Positions 34,754-43,536 of a stretch of DNA of 62,893 bases are shown here, in pieces (the first letter of the stretch is position 1; each line of letters starts with the position of its first letter). Origin of the DNA: Candidatus Lachnoclostridium pullistercoris (GTDB lineage Bacteria; Bacillota; Clostridia; Lachnospirales; Lachnospiraceae); assembly GCA_019119775.1 (NCBI GenBank), contig DWWL01000026.1, positions 1 through 62,893 of the forward strand, written 5' to 3'. The notes beneath the pieces are model-generated. The model did no database searches. It saw only the letters and a program-made list of their open reading frames with translations, and was not told where the DNA came from. Position numbers and translations under genes: made by a program.

Positions 34754-34783
34754 TTGACCTGTATACAATATTTCTATTATAAT
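34754..34783 (+). promoter_or_regulatory. Sigma-A promoter of the pfl cluster
   Basis: TTGACC (34754-34759), 18-base spacer, TATAAT (34778-34783), 84 bases before the pflB ATG. A CCGGGG/CCCCGG leader hairpin without a T-run follows at about 34797-34816. Confidence 0.75.
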
Positions 34784-34867
34784 AGCTCCATCACCACCGG
34801 GGTTCATTCCCCCGGCTGTGAATTCCAGTTACTAAAAACCTGACTGATAAAAGGAGGAACCCCAAAC

Positions 34868-36976
34868 ATGAGAAACGAATGGCGTACTTTCACCGGCGGC
34901 GTATGGGAAAAAGAGGTCAATGTGAGAGATTTTATCCAGAAAAACTACACCCCCTACGACGGCGATGAAAATTTCCTTGAGGGACCGACCCAGAACACCA
35001 AAGACCTGTGGGATCAGGTAATGGAACTCTCTAAAAAAGAGCGGGAAGCCGGCGGCGTTCTGGATATGGACACCAAGATTATTTCAACCATCACTTCCCA
35101 CGGACCAGGGTACTTAGATAAAAATAAGGAAACCATCGTCGGTTTCCAGACAGACAAGCCTTTTAAGCGCTCTCTGCAGCCCTACGGCGGCATCCGCATG
35201 GCAGAAAAGGCCTGTTCCGAGAACGGCTACACCGTTGACCCGGAGATCAGCGAGTTTTTCACCATCCACAGAAAAACTCACAACGCAGGCGTATTTGACG
35301 CCTACACCCCGGAGATGCGGGCCTGCCGCTCCAGCCACATTATCACCGGACTTCCCGACGCCTACGGCCGGGGACGGATCATCGGCGACTACCGCCGGGT
35401 GGCGCTCTACGGCGTGGACCGTCTGATCGAGGACAAGGAAGAGCAGAAGGCCACCACCCGCACCATCATGTATTCCGACGTGATCCGGGAGCGGGAGGAG
35501 CTTTCCGAGCAGATCCGTGCCTTAAAGGAATTAAAGAAGCTGGGAGAGATCTACGGCTATGACATTTCCCAGCCGGCAAAGGATGTGAAGGAAGCCATCC
35601 AGTGGACTTATTTCGGCTATCTGGCCGCAGTGAAGGAGCAGAACGGCGCTGCCATGTCCTTAGGCCGCACCTCCACCTTCTTAGACATTTACGCGGAGCG
35701 CGACCTGGCAGAGGGGCGCTACACGGAAACTGAAATCCAGGAGTTTGTGGATCATTTCATCATGAAGCTGCGCCTAGTAAAATTTGCCAGAACCCCGGAG
35801 TACAACGCCTTATTCTCCGGAGATCCCACCTGGGTGACGGAATCCATCGGCGGCATGGGAATCGACGGGCGCCACATGGTGACGAAGATGTCCTACCGCT
35901 ACCTCCACACGCTGGAGAATCTGGGAACTGCTCCCGAGCCCAACTTAACGGTGCTCTGGTCCACGAAGCTGCCCATGAACTTCAAGAGATTCTGCGCAAA
36001 GACCTCCATCATGTCCTCCTCCATCCAGTATGAGAACGACGACCTGATGCGGGTGACCCACGGCGACGACTACGCCATCGCCTGCTGCGTTTCTTCCATG
36101 CGCGTGGGCAAGGAAATGCAGTTCTTCGGCGCCCGGGCCAACCTGGCAAAGTGTCTCCTCTACGCCATCAACGGCGGCGTGGACGAGATCTCCAAAAAGC
36201 AGGTCGGCCCGAAATACCGCCCCATCACCTCTGAGTACCTGGACTATGACGAGGTTATGGACGCCTACAAGGACATGATGAAATGGCTGGCCGGCGTGTA
36301 CGTAAACGCCTTAAACATCATCCACTACATGCACGATAAGTACTGCTACGAGCGGATCCAGATGGCTCTTCACGACAAGAAAGTGACCCGCTGGTTTGCC
36401 ACCGGCATCGCCGGCCTGTCCGTTGTGGCCGACTCCCTGTCCGCCATCAAGTACGCCAAAGTGAAGACTGTGCGGGATGAAAACGGCATTGTGGTGGACT
36501 ATGAAATCGAGGGAGATTTCCCCAAATACGGCAACAATGACGACCGGGTGGACTCTATCGCCGCAGAGCTGGTGCACACCTTCATGAATTACGTGAGGGC
36601 AAACCACACCTACCGGGGCGGCATTCCCACCACTTCCATCCTGACCATCACTTCCAACGTAGTGTACGGCAAAAATACCGGTTCCACTCCGGACGGAAGA
36701 AAGGCGGGCGAGCCCTTTGCTCCCGGCGCCAATCCCATGCACCACCGGGATTCCCACGGAGCAGTGTCCTCCTTAGCGTCTGTGGCAAAACTGCCCTTCA
36801 AGGACGCTCAGGACGGCATTTCCAACACCTTCTCCATCATCCCGGACGCCCTGGGCAAAGACAGCCAGGTGTTCATGGGAGATCTGGAGGTGGAGATCGC
36901 AGGCTTTGACGGCGGCTGCTGCGAGGGCGGCGCCTGCGACAGCCCCACCCTGTTTGAGGGACTGGACAGAGAATGA
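34868..36976 (+). CDS. pflB: Pyruvate formate-lyase core subunit lacking the glycyl-radical domain
   Basis: 702 residues against ~760 for the E. coli enzyme. All core PFL features are present, including the adjacent catalytic cysteines Cys406-Cys407 ([14 protein letters not shown]) and '[16 protein letters not shown]'. At that point the usual protein continues into the radical domain ending in RVSGYA; here it switches to an unrelated ~40-residue acidic tail with three cysteines ([11 protein letters not shown]) and stops. The missing domain is encoded by the next gene. The enzyme converts pyruvate and CoA to acetyl-CoA and formate. An AAAGGAGG site precedes the ATG. Without the second gene this protein could not hold the radical. 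Confidence 0.95.
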   Translation: MRNEWRTFTGGVWEKEVNVRDFIQKNYTPYDGDENFLEGPTQNTKDLWDQVMELSKKEREAGGVLDMDTKIISTITSHGPGYLDKNKETIVGFQTDKPFKRSLQPYGGIRMAEKACSENGYTVDPEISEFFTIHRKTHNAGVFDAYTPEMRACRSSHIITGLPDAYGRGRIIGDYRRVALYGVDRLIEDKEEQKATTRTIMYSDVIREREELSEQIRALKELKKLGEIYGYDISQPAKDVKEAIQWTYFGYLAAVKEQNGAAMSLGRTSTFLDIYAERDLAEGRYTETEIQEFVDHFIMKLRLVKFARTPEYNALFSGDPTWVTESIGGMGIDGRHMVTKMSYRYLHTLENLGTAPEPNLTVLWSTKLPMNFKRFCAKTSIMSSSIQYENDDLMRVTHGDDYAIACCVSSMRVGKEMQFFGARANLAKCLLYAINGGVDEISKKQVGPKYRPITSEYLDYDEVMDAYKDMMKWLAGVYVNALNIIHYMHDKYCYERIQMALHDKKVTRWFATGIAGLSVVADSLSAIKYAKVKTVRDENGIVVDYEIEGDFPKYGNNDDRVDSIAAELVHTFMNYVRANHTYRGGIPTTSILTITSNVVYGKNTGSTPDGRKAGEPFAPGANPMHHRDSHGAVSSLASVAKLPFKDAQDGISNTFSIIPDALGKDSQVFMGDLEVEIAGFDGGCCEGGACDSPTLFEGLDRE

Positions 36977-36984
36977 TCCGGGCG

Positions 36985-37003
36985 GCGGGCCGGTCCGGCC
37001 CGC
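36985..37003 (+). other. GC hairpin between the two PFL genes
   Basis: GCGGGCC-GGTCC-GGCCCGC with no T-run, nine bases after the pflB stop. Its position suggests an mRNA processing or stability element rather than a terminator. Confidence 0.6.
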
Positions 37004-37066
37004 TCCCGCTTCCCATAACTTAGCTGCACATTTCACTGACACATTTTTATAAGGAGGATCTTTATT

Positions 37067-37312
37067 ATGGCAAATATCAACGAAGCTCAGATCGACAACC
37101 TGGTTTCCCTGCTGGACGGCTACACCGCTCAGGGCGGACATCATTTAAACGTAAACGTATTTTCCAAGGATACTCTGCTGGACGCTCAGGCCCATCCTGA
37201 GAAATATCCTCAGCTCACCGTGCGGGTTTCCGGCTATGCCGTAAACTTCAACAAGCTGACGAAGGAGCAGCAGGACGAGGTCATCTCCCGTACTTTCCAC
37301 ACGGCGATTTAA
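37067..37312 (+). CDS. Separate glycyl-radical domain of pyruvate formate-lyase (GrcA/YfiD-like)
   Basis: 81 residues. From '[30 protein letters not shown]' it lines up with the last ~70 residues of standard PFL, and the radical glycine is Gly56 in '[10 protein letters not shown]'. It starts with its own AAGGAGG site 90 bases after the core gene. It is shorter than E. coli GrcA (127 residues), which has an N-terminal extension and serves as a spare part for oxygen-damaged PFL. Here the core has lost this domain, so the small protein should be an obligatory subunit. It is followed by the activase pflA. Confidence 0.95.
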   Translation: MANINEAQIDNLVSLLDGYTAQGGHHLNVNVFSKDTLLDAQAHPEKYPQLTVRVSGYAVNFNKLTKEQQDEVISRTFHTAI

Positions 37313-37378
37313 TCTGAGGCGGGCCGGCGCGGCGTCCCGCGGCACCCCGATCTCAGGCCGGATTTTCAGCCGCGGTCC

Positions 37379-37404
37379 CGGCCGCAGGGTCCCGCCTGCG
37401 GCCG
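37379..37404 (+). other. GC hairpin before pflA
   Basis: CGGCCGCAGG-GTCCCG-CCTGCGGCCG, 10-bp stem without T-run, 25 bases before the pflA ATG. With the hairpin at 36985 it brackets the radical-domain gene. Confidence 0.65.
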
Positions 37405-37428
37405 GATCCCACACAAAGGAGGCAGAAC

Positions 37429-38187
37429 ATGAAAGGATACATTCATTCCATCGAGAGCTTCGGAACGGTTGATGGCCCCGGCGTAAGACTGGTGGTCTTT
37501 GTCAAGGGCTGTCCCATGCGCTGTCTCTACTGCCACAATCCGGATACCTGGACCATGGACGGAGCGCAGGAGATGGAGGCCGGGGAGATCATCCGCCAGT
37601 TTAATTCCGCCAGAGGCTTTTACCGGAACGGAGGCATCACCGTCTCCGGCGGGGAACCTCTTCTCCAGATGGAATTCCTCACGGAGCTGTTTTCCCTGGC
37701 AAAGGCGGAGAACATCCACACCTGCCTTGACACCTGCGGGATCACCTTCCGGCCGCAGGATCCCGTTTCCATGGAACGGCTGAACGCACTGCTTGATCTG
37801 ACCGATCTGATCCTTCTGGACATCAAGCACATCGATCCGAAAGAGCATCTGGCGCTCTGCGGCCAGCCAAACGATCCCATCCTGGCTTTCGCCAGATATT
37901 TGAGCGAGATGGGAAAACCGGTGTGGATCCGCCATGTGGCTGTCCCCGGCATCACCATGGACCGTCACTGGCTGTACGAGACGGGGCGCTTTATCGGCAC
38001 TTTAAAAAATGTGAAGGCGCTGGACGTTCTACCCTACCACGACATGGGAAAGGTCAAATATGAAAAGCTGGGGCTTGACTATCCCTTAAAGGACACTCCC
38101 CCGCTCTCAAAGGAAGATGCCGTAAAAGCCCGCTCCATCATTTTGGAGGGGATCCGTGCTTCAAAAATAGAACAAAGGAAACAGTAA
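37429..38187 (+). CDS. pflA: Pyruvate formate-lyase activating enzyme
   Basis: 252 residues, radical SAM: C-x3-C-x2-C at Cys28, Cys32, Cys35 (KGCPMRCLYCHN), 'TVDGPGVRLVVFVKGC' at the start, 'GITVSGGEPLLQ' and late 'YHDMGKVKYEKLG'. It uses SAM and a reduced [4Fe-4S] cluster to abstract H from the radical glycine, here on the separate 81-residue subunit. The ATG follows AAAGGAGG. No extra Fe-S cluster domain is present, so it is the short PflA form. The ferredoxin gene 77 bases downstream may supply its electron. Confidence 0.95.
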   Translation: MKGYIHSIESFGTVDGPGVRLVVFVKGCPMRCLYCHNPDTWTMDGAQEMEAGEIIRQFNSARGFYRNGGITVSGGEPLLQMEFLTELFSLAKAENIHTCLDTCGITFRPQDPVSMERLNALLDLTDLILLDIKHIDPKEHLALCGQPNDPILAFARYLSEMGKPVWIRHVAVPGITMDRHWLYETGRFIGTLKNVKALDVLPYHDMGKVKYEKLGLDYPLKDTPPLSKEDAVKARSIILEGIRASKIEQRKQ

Positions 38188-38264
38188 TTTCCACTTGAAT
38201 ATTTGACAATAATAATATAAAATAAATTGTAATCTATACAATATTTATTAAGGAGGTATTTACA

Positions 38265-38432
38265 ATGGCATATGTAATTACTGATACCTGTGTTTCCTGT
38301 GGTTCCTGCGCAGCAGAGTGCCCCGTAGGCGCTATCTCTGAGGGAGACGGCAAGTACGTGATCGACGCTGATACCTGCATCGACTGCGGTACCTGCGCTG
38401 CTACCTGCCCGACAGGAGCAATCGAAGGCTAA
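38265..38432 (+). CDS. Small 2[4Fe-4S] ferredoxin
   Basis: 55 residues, with an AAGGAGG site eight bases before the ATG. Two C-x2-C-x2-C-x3-C-P clusters are complete: CVSCGSCAAECP and CIDCGTCAATCP, the classic clostridial ferredoxin pattern. It is a low-potential electron carrier. An AT-rich stretch in front has -35-like TTGAAT/TTGACA boxes, so it may have its own promoter. Being next to pflA, it is a good candidate for the electron donor to PFL activation, and it may also serve other ferredoxin-dependent enzymes. Confidence 0.93.
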   Translation: MAYVITDTCVSCGSCAAECPVGAISEGDGKYVIDADTCIDCGTCAATCPTGAIEG

Positions 38433-38450
38433 TTGTGATTGGCATTACAT

Positions 38451-38482
38451 AAAAGCCCCTTCCGGTGGAAGGGGCTTTTATC
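38451..38482 (+). terminator. Intrinsic terminator of the ferredoxin/pfl cluster
   Basis: AAAAGCCCCTTCC-GGT-GGAAGGGGCTTTT, 13-bp stem with T-run. Confidence 0.9.
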
Positions 38483-38519
38483 ATCTCATGAAAATCAGCA
38501 AACCGAAAGGAGAATGCTT

Positions 38520-39236
38520 ATGAAACGACCTTTAATCGGCGTCACCGCAAGTCATGACACGGACAATGACCGGCTGTTCATCAACTCCGCCTATCTTCAG
38601 GCTGTCCGCACCGCAGGCGGGATCCCTGTCATTCTTCCCATGGAAATCAGTGAGGAGGATCTCCGCACTCTGGTCACAGAGGTGGACGGCGTCCTGTTCA
38701 CCGGCGGCGACGACATCCATCCCTTTCTGTACGGAGAGGAGACGAACGCCAAATGCGGAGCCGTCTCTCAGCCCAGAGATTCCATGGAGATGGCTCTGGT
38801 ACCCCTGGCCATGGAGTTCGGCCGGCCGATTCTTGGAATCTGCCGAGGAATCCAGATCTTAAACACCGCCCTGGGCGGAACTCTCTACCAGGACATTCCC
38901 ACCCAGTTCGTGTCTGAGCTCTCCATCGCCCACCGCCAGCCGTTTGCCTACAAGGTTCCGTCCCACACCGTGGATGTGATCCCCGGCACTCTGCTCTCCC
39001 GGATTCTGGGCGAAGAGCACGCATCCATCGCGGTAAACAGCATGCACCACCAGGCCATCAAGGACGTGGCTCCCGGGCTGGAAGTCTGCGCCTACGCCCC
39101 GGACCACATGATCGAGTCCGTCTACGCCCCGGATTATCCGTTCCTTTTAGGCGTTCAGTGGCATCCGGAGCATCTGGCTCCCATTCATCCCGACGCGGCA
39201 AAACTCTTTTCCGCTTTTGTGGAGGCGTGCCGGTAG
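38520..39236 (+). CDS. Gamma-glutamyl-gamma-aminobutyrate hydrolase-family peptidase (C26)
   Basis: 238 residues from ATG 38520 with AAGGAG seven bases upstream. It is a class-I glutamine amidotransferase fold: 'VLFTGGDDIHPFLYGEE', nucleophile Cys108 in 'ILGICRGIQILN', and His215/Glu217 in 'GVQWHPEHL'. These residues match the PuuD-like C26 peptidases that cut gamma-glutamyl bonds. The substrate here is unknown; no other putrescine-pathway gene is adjacent. It stands alone between two terminators. Confidence 0.9.
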   Translation: MKRPLIGVTASHDTDNDRLFINSAYLQAVRTAGGIPVILPMEISEEDLRTLVTEVDGVLFTGGDDIHPFLYGEETNAKCGAVSQPRDSMEMALVPLAMEFGRPILGICRGIQILNTALGGTLYQDIPTQFVSELSIAHRQPFAYKVPSHTVDVIPGTLLSRILGEEHASIAVNSMHHQAIKDVAPGLEVCAYAPDHMIESVYAPDYPFLLGVQWHPEHLAPIHPDAAKLFSAFVEACR

Positions 39237-39246
39237 CCAACCCCGC

Positions 39247-39295
39247 CCCGCTTTCCCGGCTCTATCATTTTTGCCGGGAAAGCGGGTATTTTTTC
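39247..39295 (+). terminator. Intrinsic terminator of the C26 peptidase gene
   Basis: CCCGCTTTCCCGGC (39247-39260) pairs with GCCGGGAAAGCGGG (39273-39286), followed by TATTTTTT. Confidence 0.9.
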
Positions 39296-39345
39296 CCTTA
39301 TTTTTCCCCGCATTGCCAAAAATTTCTTCCAGGCATTTTTCCATC

Positions 39346-39374
39346 TGTACAATGTCCGGAAACCGGTCTATAAT
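39346..39374 (+). promoter_or_regulatory. Probable promoter of the MATE gene
   Basis: TGTACA (39346-39351), 17 bases, TATAAT (39369-39374). The spacer contains CCGG-AAA-CCGG, which could be a regulator site. Confidence 0.55.
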
Positions 39375-39482
39375 GTTGTTTTTGAAAAGCCGGAAAACTC
39401 GAAAGCGGCCGAAATATCCGGATCAGGGACCGGCCCGGGCGTTTCCGCTTAAACGAAAAAAACAGGGGAAAGAGGTAAGATT

Positions 39483-40841
39483 ATGGCAAAAAGCGACATC
39501 AGGGATATGACTTCAGGCTCTCCTTTTCGGCTGATCCTGGGCTTTGCCGTGCCCATGCTGCTGGGGCTTTTATTTCAGCAGTTTTACAGTATGGTGGACA
39601 CCATCATCGTGGGGAAATATCTGGGGATAAACGCCCTGGCTTCCGTAGGCTCCACCAGCTCCATTAACTTTATGGTCATCGGCTTCTGCACCGGCGTGTG
39701 CAGCGGTTTTTCCATCCCCGTGGCCCAGAAATTCGGCGCCGGGGATCATCACGGGCTGCGCTGCTTTGTGGCGAACGCCGGCTGGCTCTCTCTGATCTTT
39801 TCGGTGGTGATGACTATTGTGGTCTGTCTTCTCTGCATGGACATTCTTCAGTGGATGAACACCCCGGACGACATCATTCAGGGCGCTTACGACTATATAT
39901 TTATTATTTTCGCGGGAATCCCGGTCACTTATCTCTACAATATCCTGGCCGGAATCATCCGCTCTCTGGGAGACAGCCGGACTCCTGTCTATTTCCTGCT
40001 GCTCTCCTCTGTCATCAATATCTTCCTGGATCTGTTCACCATCCTGGTCATGGGAATGGGCGTGGAAGGAGCCGCTTACGCGACGGTCATTTCACAGGCC
40101 ATCTCCGGCGTGCTCTGCCTCCTCTACATGCGCTCCCATTTTCCCATCCTGAAAATGTCAAAGGATGAGACAAAGATCAACCCGGGCATGATCCGCATTC
40201 TCTGCGGGATCGGCATTCCCATGGGACTGCAGTACTCCATCACCGCCATCGGCAACGTGATCCTGCAGACGGCAGTAAATGGGCTGGGCTCCCTTTACGT
40301 GGCGGCAGTGTCCGCCGGCAGCAAGATCACCCAGTTTTTCTGCTGTCCCTTTGACTCCTTAGGAGCCACCATGGCCACCTGGGCCGGCCAGAACGTGGGC
40401 GCCGGAAAGCTGGACCGGGTGCGGGAGGGGGTAAAATACGCCTCCATCATCGGCTGCGTTTACGCCGTGATTGCCTTCCTCGTGCTGACCTTCTTCGGCC
40501 GTTACCTGGCGCTCTTGTTCCTGGACGCTGACGAGATCTCCACCATCGGCAACGTGGCTCTCTTCCTGTTCGGCAACAGCATGTTCTACATTCCTCTTGT
40601 GTTTGTAAATGTGGTCCGCTTCGCCATCCAGGGCATGGGCTTCAGCAAATTTGCCATTCTGGCCGGCGTTTTTGAAATGTGTGCCAGAACCTTCGCCGGC
40701 ATGTGCCTGGTTCCGATCTTCGGCTATCCGGCCGCATGTTTTGCCAGCCCCATGGCCTGGATCGCCGCCGATATTTTCCTGATTCCGGCATTCCGCTTCT
40801 GCCTCCGCAGATGCGCCTCTGCAGAACATTCTCATTTATAA
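39483..40841 (+). CDS. MATE-family efflux transporter
   Basis: 452 residues with twelve hydrophobic segments in two similar halves. MATE marks: 'AVPMLLGLLFQQFYSMVDTIIVGKYLG' near the start and 'GTVGSTSSINF'-like 'ALASVGSTSSINFMVIG', and the second-half 'GIPMGLQYSITAIGNVILQTAVN'. It probably exports organic cations, drugs or metabolites with a Na+ or H+ gradient. It ends at a bidirectional terminator facing ucpA and has its own promoter. Confidence 0.92.
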   Translation: MAKSDIRDMTSGSPFRLILGFAVPMLLGLLFQQFYSMVDTIIVGKYLGINALASVGSTSSINFMVIGFCTGVCSGFSIPVAQKFGAGDHHGLRCFVANAGWLSLIFSVVMTIVVCLLCMDILQWMNTPDDIIQGAYDYIFIIFAGIPVTYLYNILAGIIRSLGDSRTPVYFLLLSSVINIFLDLFTILVMGMGVEGAAYATVISQAISGVLCLLYMRSHFPILKMSKDETKINPGMIRILCGIGIPMGLQYSITAIGNVILQTAVNGLGSLYVAAVSAGSKITQFFCCPFDSLGATMATWAGQNVGAGKLDRVREGVKYASIIGCVYAVIAFLVLTFFGRYLALLFLDADEISTIGNVALFLFGNSMFYIPLVFVNVVRFAIQGMGFSKFAILAGVFEMCARTFAGMCLVPIFGYPAACFASPMAWIAADIFLIPAFRFCLRRCASAEHSHL

Positions 40842-40864
40842 GAAAAAACTTTTTCATGCGCCTG

Positions 40865-40925
40865 AAAAAACCTGCCGGAGCGGCAGATCCTATTCTGATC
40901 TGCTCTCCGGCAGGTTTTTATTTTT
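40865..40925. terminator. Bidirectional terminator between MATE gene and ucpA
   Basis: AAAAAACCTGCCGGAG pairs with CTCCGGCAGGTTTTT across an inner GCAGATC/GATCTGC stem, with A and T flanks. Confidence 0.88.
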
Positions 40926-40945
40926 CACATATTCTCATATATTTT

Positions 40946-41743
40946 TCAGTTGGTTCCGATGGACATCGTCTCAGGCAGTGTGCTGCCGCCGTCGATTACG
41001 ATCTGAGAACCGGTCAGATAGCTGGATTCGTCGCTGCCCAGGAACGCGAACAGTTCGCCGACCTCGGTGGGCTTTGCCAGACGCTTCATAGGAACGCCGA
41101 CAGCGATATCTGCAATTGCGGACTCCGGATCTTCCGGATTGGACTCCACTGCCATCTTCTCCACCATGGGAGTGCGGGCATATCCTAACTGAGAGCAGTT
41201 TACACGGATATTTCTCTGGGCATACTCTACAGCCAGGCACTTGGTCAGACCTACCAGAGCAGCCTTTGTCATAGCGTAAGCAGCCTCGCCTGCGTCAGCT
41301 ACAATGTCGCCGGTTACGGAGGAAGCGATAACGATGTTGCCGCCGCCCTGCTTTAACATGTAGGGAATCACAGCCTTACAGGTGTTCCACACGCCTTTGA
41401 TGTTCACGTCAATGTGGAAATCGCGGGTGGCGTCATCCATTTCCTCAAACGGAGCCAGACGGCATACGCCGGCGTTGCAGCATGCCACGTTGATCTCGCC
41501 GAATTTCTCAATGCCCTTCTTAGCCGCCTCATCCATCTGAGCGCGGTCTGCCACGTTTGCCACTACGGTGATAATGTCCGCGTTGTACTCTTTGCGCAGT
41601 TTCTCAGCCGTCTCCTCCACAGACGGAGACAGATCTACCATGATCAGTTTTGCGCCGTATTTTGCGTAAACTGTGGAGATTCCCTCGCCAAGACCTGCGG
41701 CAGCTCCTGTGATTAATGCAACCTTTCCATCTAACTTAGCCAT
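40946..41743 (-). CDS. ucpA: Short-chain dehydrogenase, UcpA-like
   Basis: 265 residues. Nucleotide loop 'TGAAAGLGEG' (12-21), 'NAGVCRLAPFEEMDD', catalytic Ser in 'IASSVTGDIVAD' (about 142), Tyr156 and Lys160 (YAMTK), and C-terminal 'SSYLTGSQIVIDGGSTLPETMSIGTN'. The sequence is close to E. coli UcpA along its whole length, a short-chain oxidoreductase whose substrate is not firmly known. It is 113 bases after the APC permease gene and most likely shares its transcript, and therefore its ANTAR-type leader control. Confidence 0.88.
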   Translation of the reverse strand: MAKLDGKVALITGAAAGLGEGISTVYAKYGAKLIMVDLSPSVEETAEKLRKEYNADIITVVANVADRAQMDEAAKKGIEKFGEINVACCNAGVCRLAPFEEMDDATRDFHIDVNIKGVWNTCKAVIPYMLKQGGGNIVIASSVTGDIVADAGEAAYAMTKAALVGLTKCLAVEYAQRNIRVNCSQLGYARTPMVEKMAVESNPEDPESAIADIAVGVPMKRLAKPTEVGELFAFLGSDESSYLTGSQIVIDGGSTLPETMSIGTN

Positions 41744-41856
41744 TTTTCATATCTCCTTTTTCTTTATATTCCACGCGTATCTGCGCATGTGTTTTCCATT
41801 TTTATTTCTGCAGGCTGTCGGATGATCCGGCATGCCTGCATGTCCATGCAGTTCGT

Positions 41857-43263
41857 TTAAAAACGCTGAAGTCCGTCAGGCGTCTCGATCTCCACCGGAT
41901 GTTTCTTCCAGTTCACCAGGTTCATCCACAGCCAGATCACAACGCCAACGCCCAGGTAAATGAAGAAGCAGATCCAAGAATCAATTCCCTGTCCCAGCGT
42001 ACAGAAGAAGGCAATGGCCACGGCGATCAGCATGGCCAGGATACGGAACGCATCTCCGCCTTTTACCGTGTTGGAGCTCTTCCAGTTCGGATGCTTGTGA
42101 TGGATGCACACGGCTGAAATCATGGTCAGCGCATAGGCACAGGCACAGCCGAAGCTCATCAGATTGAAGAACGCACTCATGAAATCGGAAGAATTCTGCA
42201 GTACGATAAATACCAGGGACAGAAGCAGAAGGAAAACGTTGGGAAGCAGCGGCTGCTGATTCTTGTTTACCTTCGCAAACACCTTCGGCAGGAAATTCTT
42301 GTTGGCCATGGAGTACAGCATCCGGACGGTAGACATCCAGAATCCCAGAAGGGATGCTCCCATTCCGAGAAGGCAGGAAAGAATTCCCACTACAATGGGC
42401 CAGAACGTCCATCCCATAGCGTTCTGCATGGTGGCGATGGTCAGGAAACCATCCTGAGCGTACGTCTTATAAATATCATTCAGTCCGTCCAGACCGGCAA
42501 CGCAGAAGTAGTAAAATACGTAAATGCAGCCGCAGGTCAGAATGGAACCGCAGATAGCTTTTTTAGAACTCTTGATGGGGAAGTCTCCCTCCTCCACCAT
42601 CTGGGGAACCGTCTCAAATCCGAAATACGGAGTGATGAGCAGTGCCATTCCGATGACCCATCCGGGAATTCCGTAAACAGAGTCCAGAGTGGTTGTAAAA
42701 ATATTTCCGAAGTTGGACAAATGCCAGTGGCCGGAAAACAGAAGAATAAATCCGGTCAGTATGGTGACTGTAATGTTGCAGAACAGCATGCCCGCCTGAG
42801 CCTTAACCAGAAACTGAACGTTCTGGATGCTCATCAGGAAGTACAGGAACAGAAGCACCGCCGCGCAGGCCACCATCGTCCAGGTTCCCATATTTAAGTT
42901 CAGAGTCTTATTGACCCACGTCATGATTGCCATGACTACTGCCGGCGGAACAGAGATCCAGGCCGCCATGATCAGCCAGGAAGCCAGAAATCCAACGTGC
43001 TTGTTGATTCCCACCGTGTTGTAGATCAGCTCGCCGCCGGAAGTGTGGAACAGGGATGCCAGTTCGCTGTACACCAGGGCCACCGGAAGAATCGCCACCG
43101 TCATCAGGGCGAACGCCAGGAATGTGCCGCTGCCGCAGTATCCGTAGAAAACGGAATCCCAGTAGTTTACAAAGGTAAAGATCGAACCCGTTGCCACTGT
43201 GTAAACAAACACCAGCTTCAGGCTCTTGTTCAGACCGCCGCTTTTGTTTTGTTTCTCGTCCAT
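41857..43263 (-). CDS. APC-superfamily amino acid/amine permease
   Basis: 469 residues counting from a GTG at 43266 or 468 from the adjacent ATG 43263; AGAGG suits either. Twelve membrane segments; APC marks include 'LVFVYTVATGSIFTF', 'SELASLFHTSGGELIYNTVG' and 'ITPYFGFETVPQMVEEG'. It would import an amino acid or an amine. It is the first gene after a leader that contains an intrinsic terminator and an ANTAR-type hexaloop hairpin, so transcription into this gene appears to require antitermination. ucpA follows. Confidence 0.9.
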   Translation of the reverse strand: MDEKQNKSGGLNKSLKLVFVYTVATGSIFTFVNYWDSVFYGYCGSGTFLAFALMTVAILPVALVYSELASLFHTSGGELIYNTVGINKHVGFLASWLIMAAWISVPPAVVMAIMTWVNKTLNLNMGTWTMVACAAVLLFLYFLMSIQNVQFLVKAQAGMLFCNITVTILTGFILLFSGHWHLSNFGNIFTTTLDSVYGIPGWVIGMALLITPYFGFETVPQMVEEGDFPIKSSKKAICGSILTCGCIYVFYYFCVAGLDGLNDIYKTYAQDGFLTIATMQNAMGWTFWPIVVGILSCLLGMGASLLGFWMSTVRMLYSMANKNFLPKVFAKVNKNQQPLLPNVFLLLLSLVFIVLQNSSDFMSAFFNLMSFGCACAYALTMISAVCIHHKHPNWKSSNTVKGGDAFRILAMLIAVAIAFFCTLGQGIDSWICFFIYLGVGVVIWLWMNLVNWKKHPVEIETPDGLQRF

Positions 43264-43341
43264 CACGAAAACCTCTTTTCATTTTCATGTTTCAATTTTT
43301 CCGCAGAAAAAGCTCTTTTCCGGGCTTTTTGCGCAAAAAAA

Positions 43342-43373
43342 GGTCCAAAAATCCTCTTACTGATTTCTGGACC
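43342..43373 (-). terminator. Intrinsic terminator inside the permease leader
   Basis: Minus strand GGTCCAGAAATC pairs with GATTTTTGGACC (one mismatch) and is followed by seven T (43341-43335). It lies between the promoter and the permease ATG, so it acts as an attenuator. Confidence 0.88.
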
Positions 43374-43381
43374 TCGATGTC
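43370..43381 (-). promoter_or_regulatory. Candidate P2 hexaloop hairpin of an ANTAR target
   Basis: Minus strand GAC-ATCGAG-GTC: a six-base loop with A at position 1 and G at position 4. The stem is only three base pairs, and its 3' arm uses GTC of the terminator's 5' arm, so the two structures exclude each other. Confidence 0.5.
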
Positions 43382-43389
43382 TCTCTCCT

Positions 43390-43409
43390 GATATACTCCG
43401 TTGTATATC
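43390..43409 (-). promoter_or_regulatory. P1 hexaloop hairpin of an ANTAR target
   Basis: Minus strand GATATAC-AACGGA-GTATATC: a perfect 7-bp stem with the six-base loop AACGGA, which has the A1 and G4 of known ANTAR-binding loops (EutV type). Confidence 0.75.
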
Positions 43410-43453
43410 CGTTGGTATTATGACGTTAAATTGATATCTCTTTAACAATCAGG

Positions 43454-43482
43454 ATTATACCTCTTTGTTTATATTTTGTCAA
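43454..43482 (-). promoter_or_regulatory. Consensus sigma-A promoter of the permease-ucpA operon
   Basis: TTGACA (43477-43482), 17 bases, TATAAT (43454-43459), both exact consensus. Being strong, it gives sense to control after initiation by the leader. Confidence 0.95.
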
Positions 43483-43536
43483 GCACCCAATCCCCTCTTT
43501 GGCTGATATTTTATAACAGTTCAGACGGCGGGTAAA

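Noticed and set aside
34868-37312. PFL split as a simple frameshift or sequencing error
   Set aside because: The core carries a 40-residue unrelated tail, the gap is 90 bases with a hairpin, and the small gene has its own AAGGAGG site. One base change would not join them.
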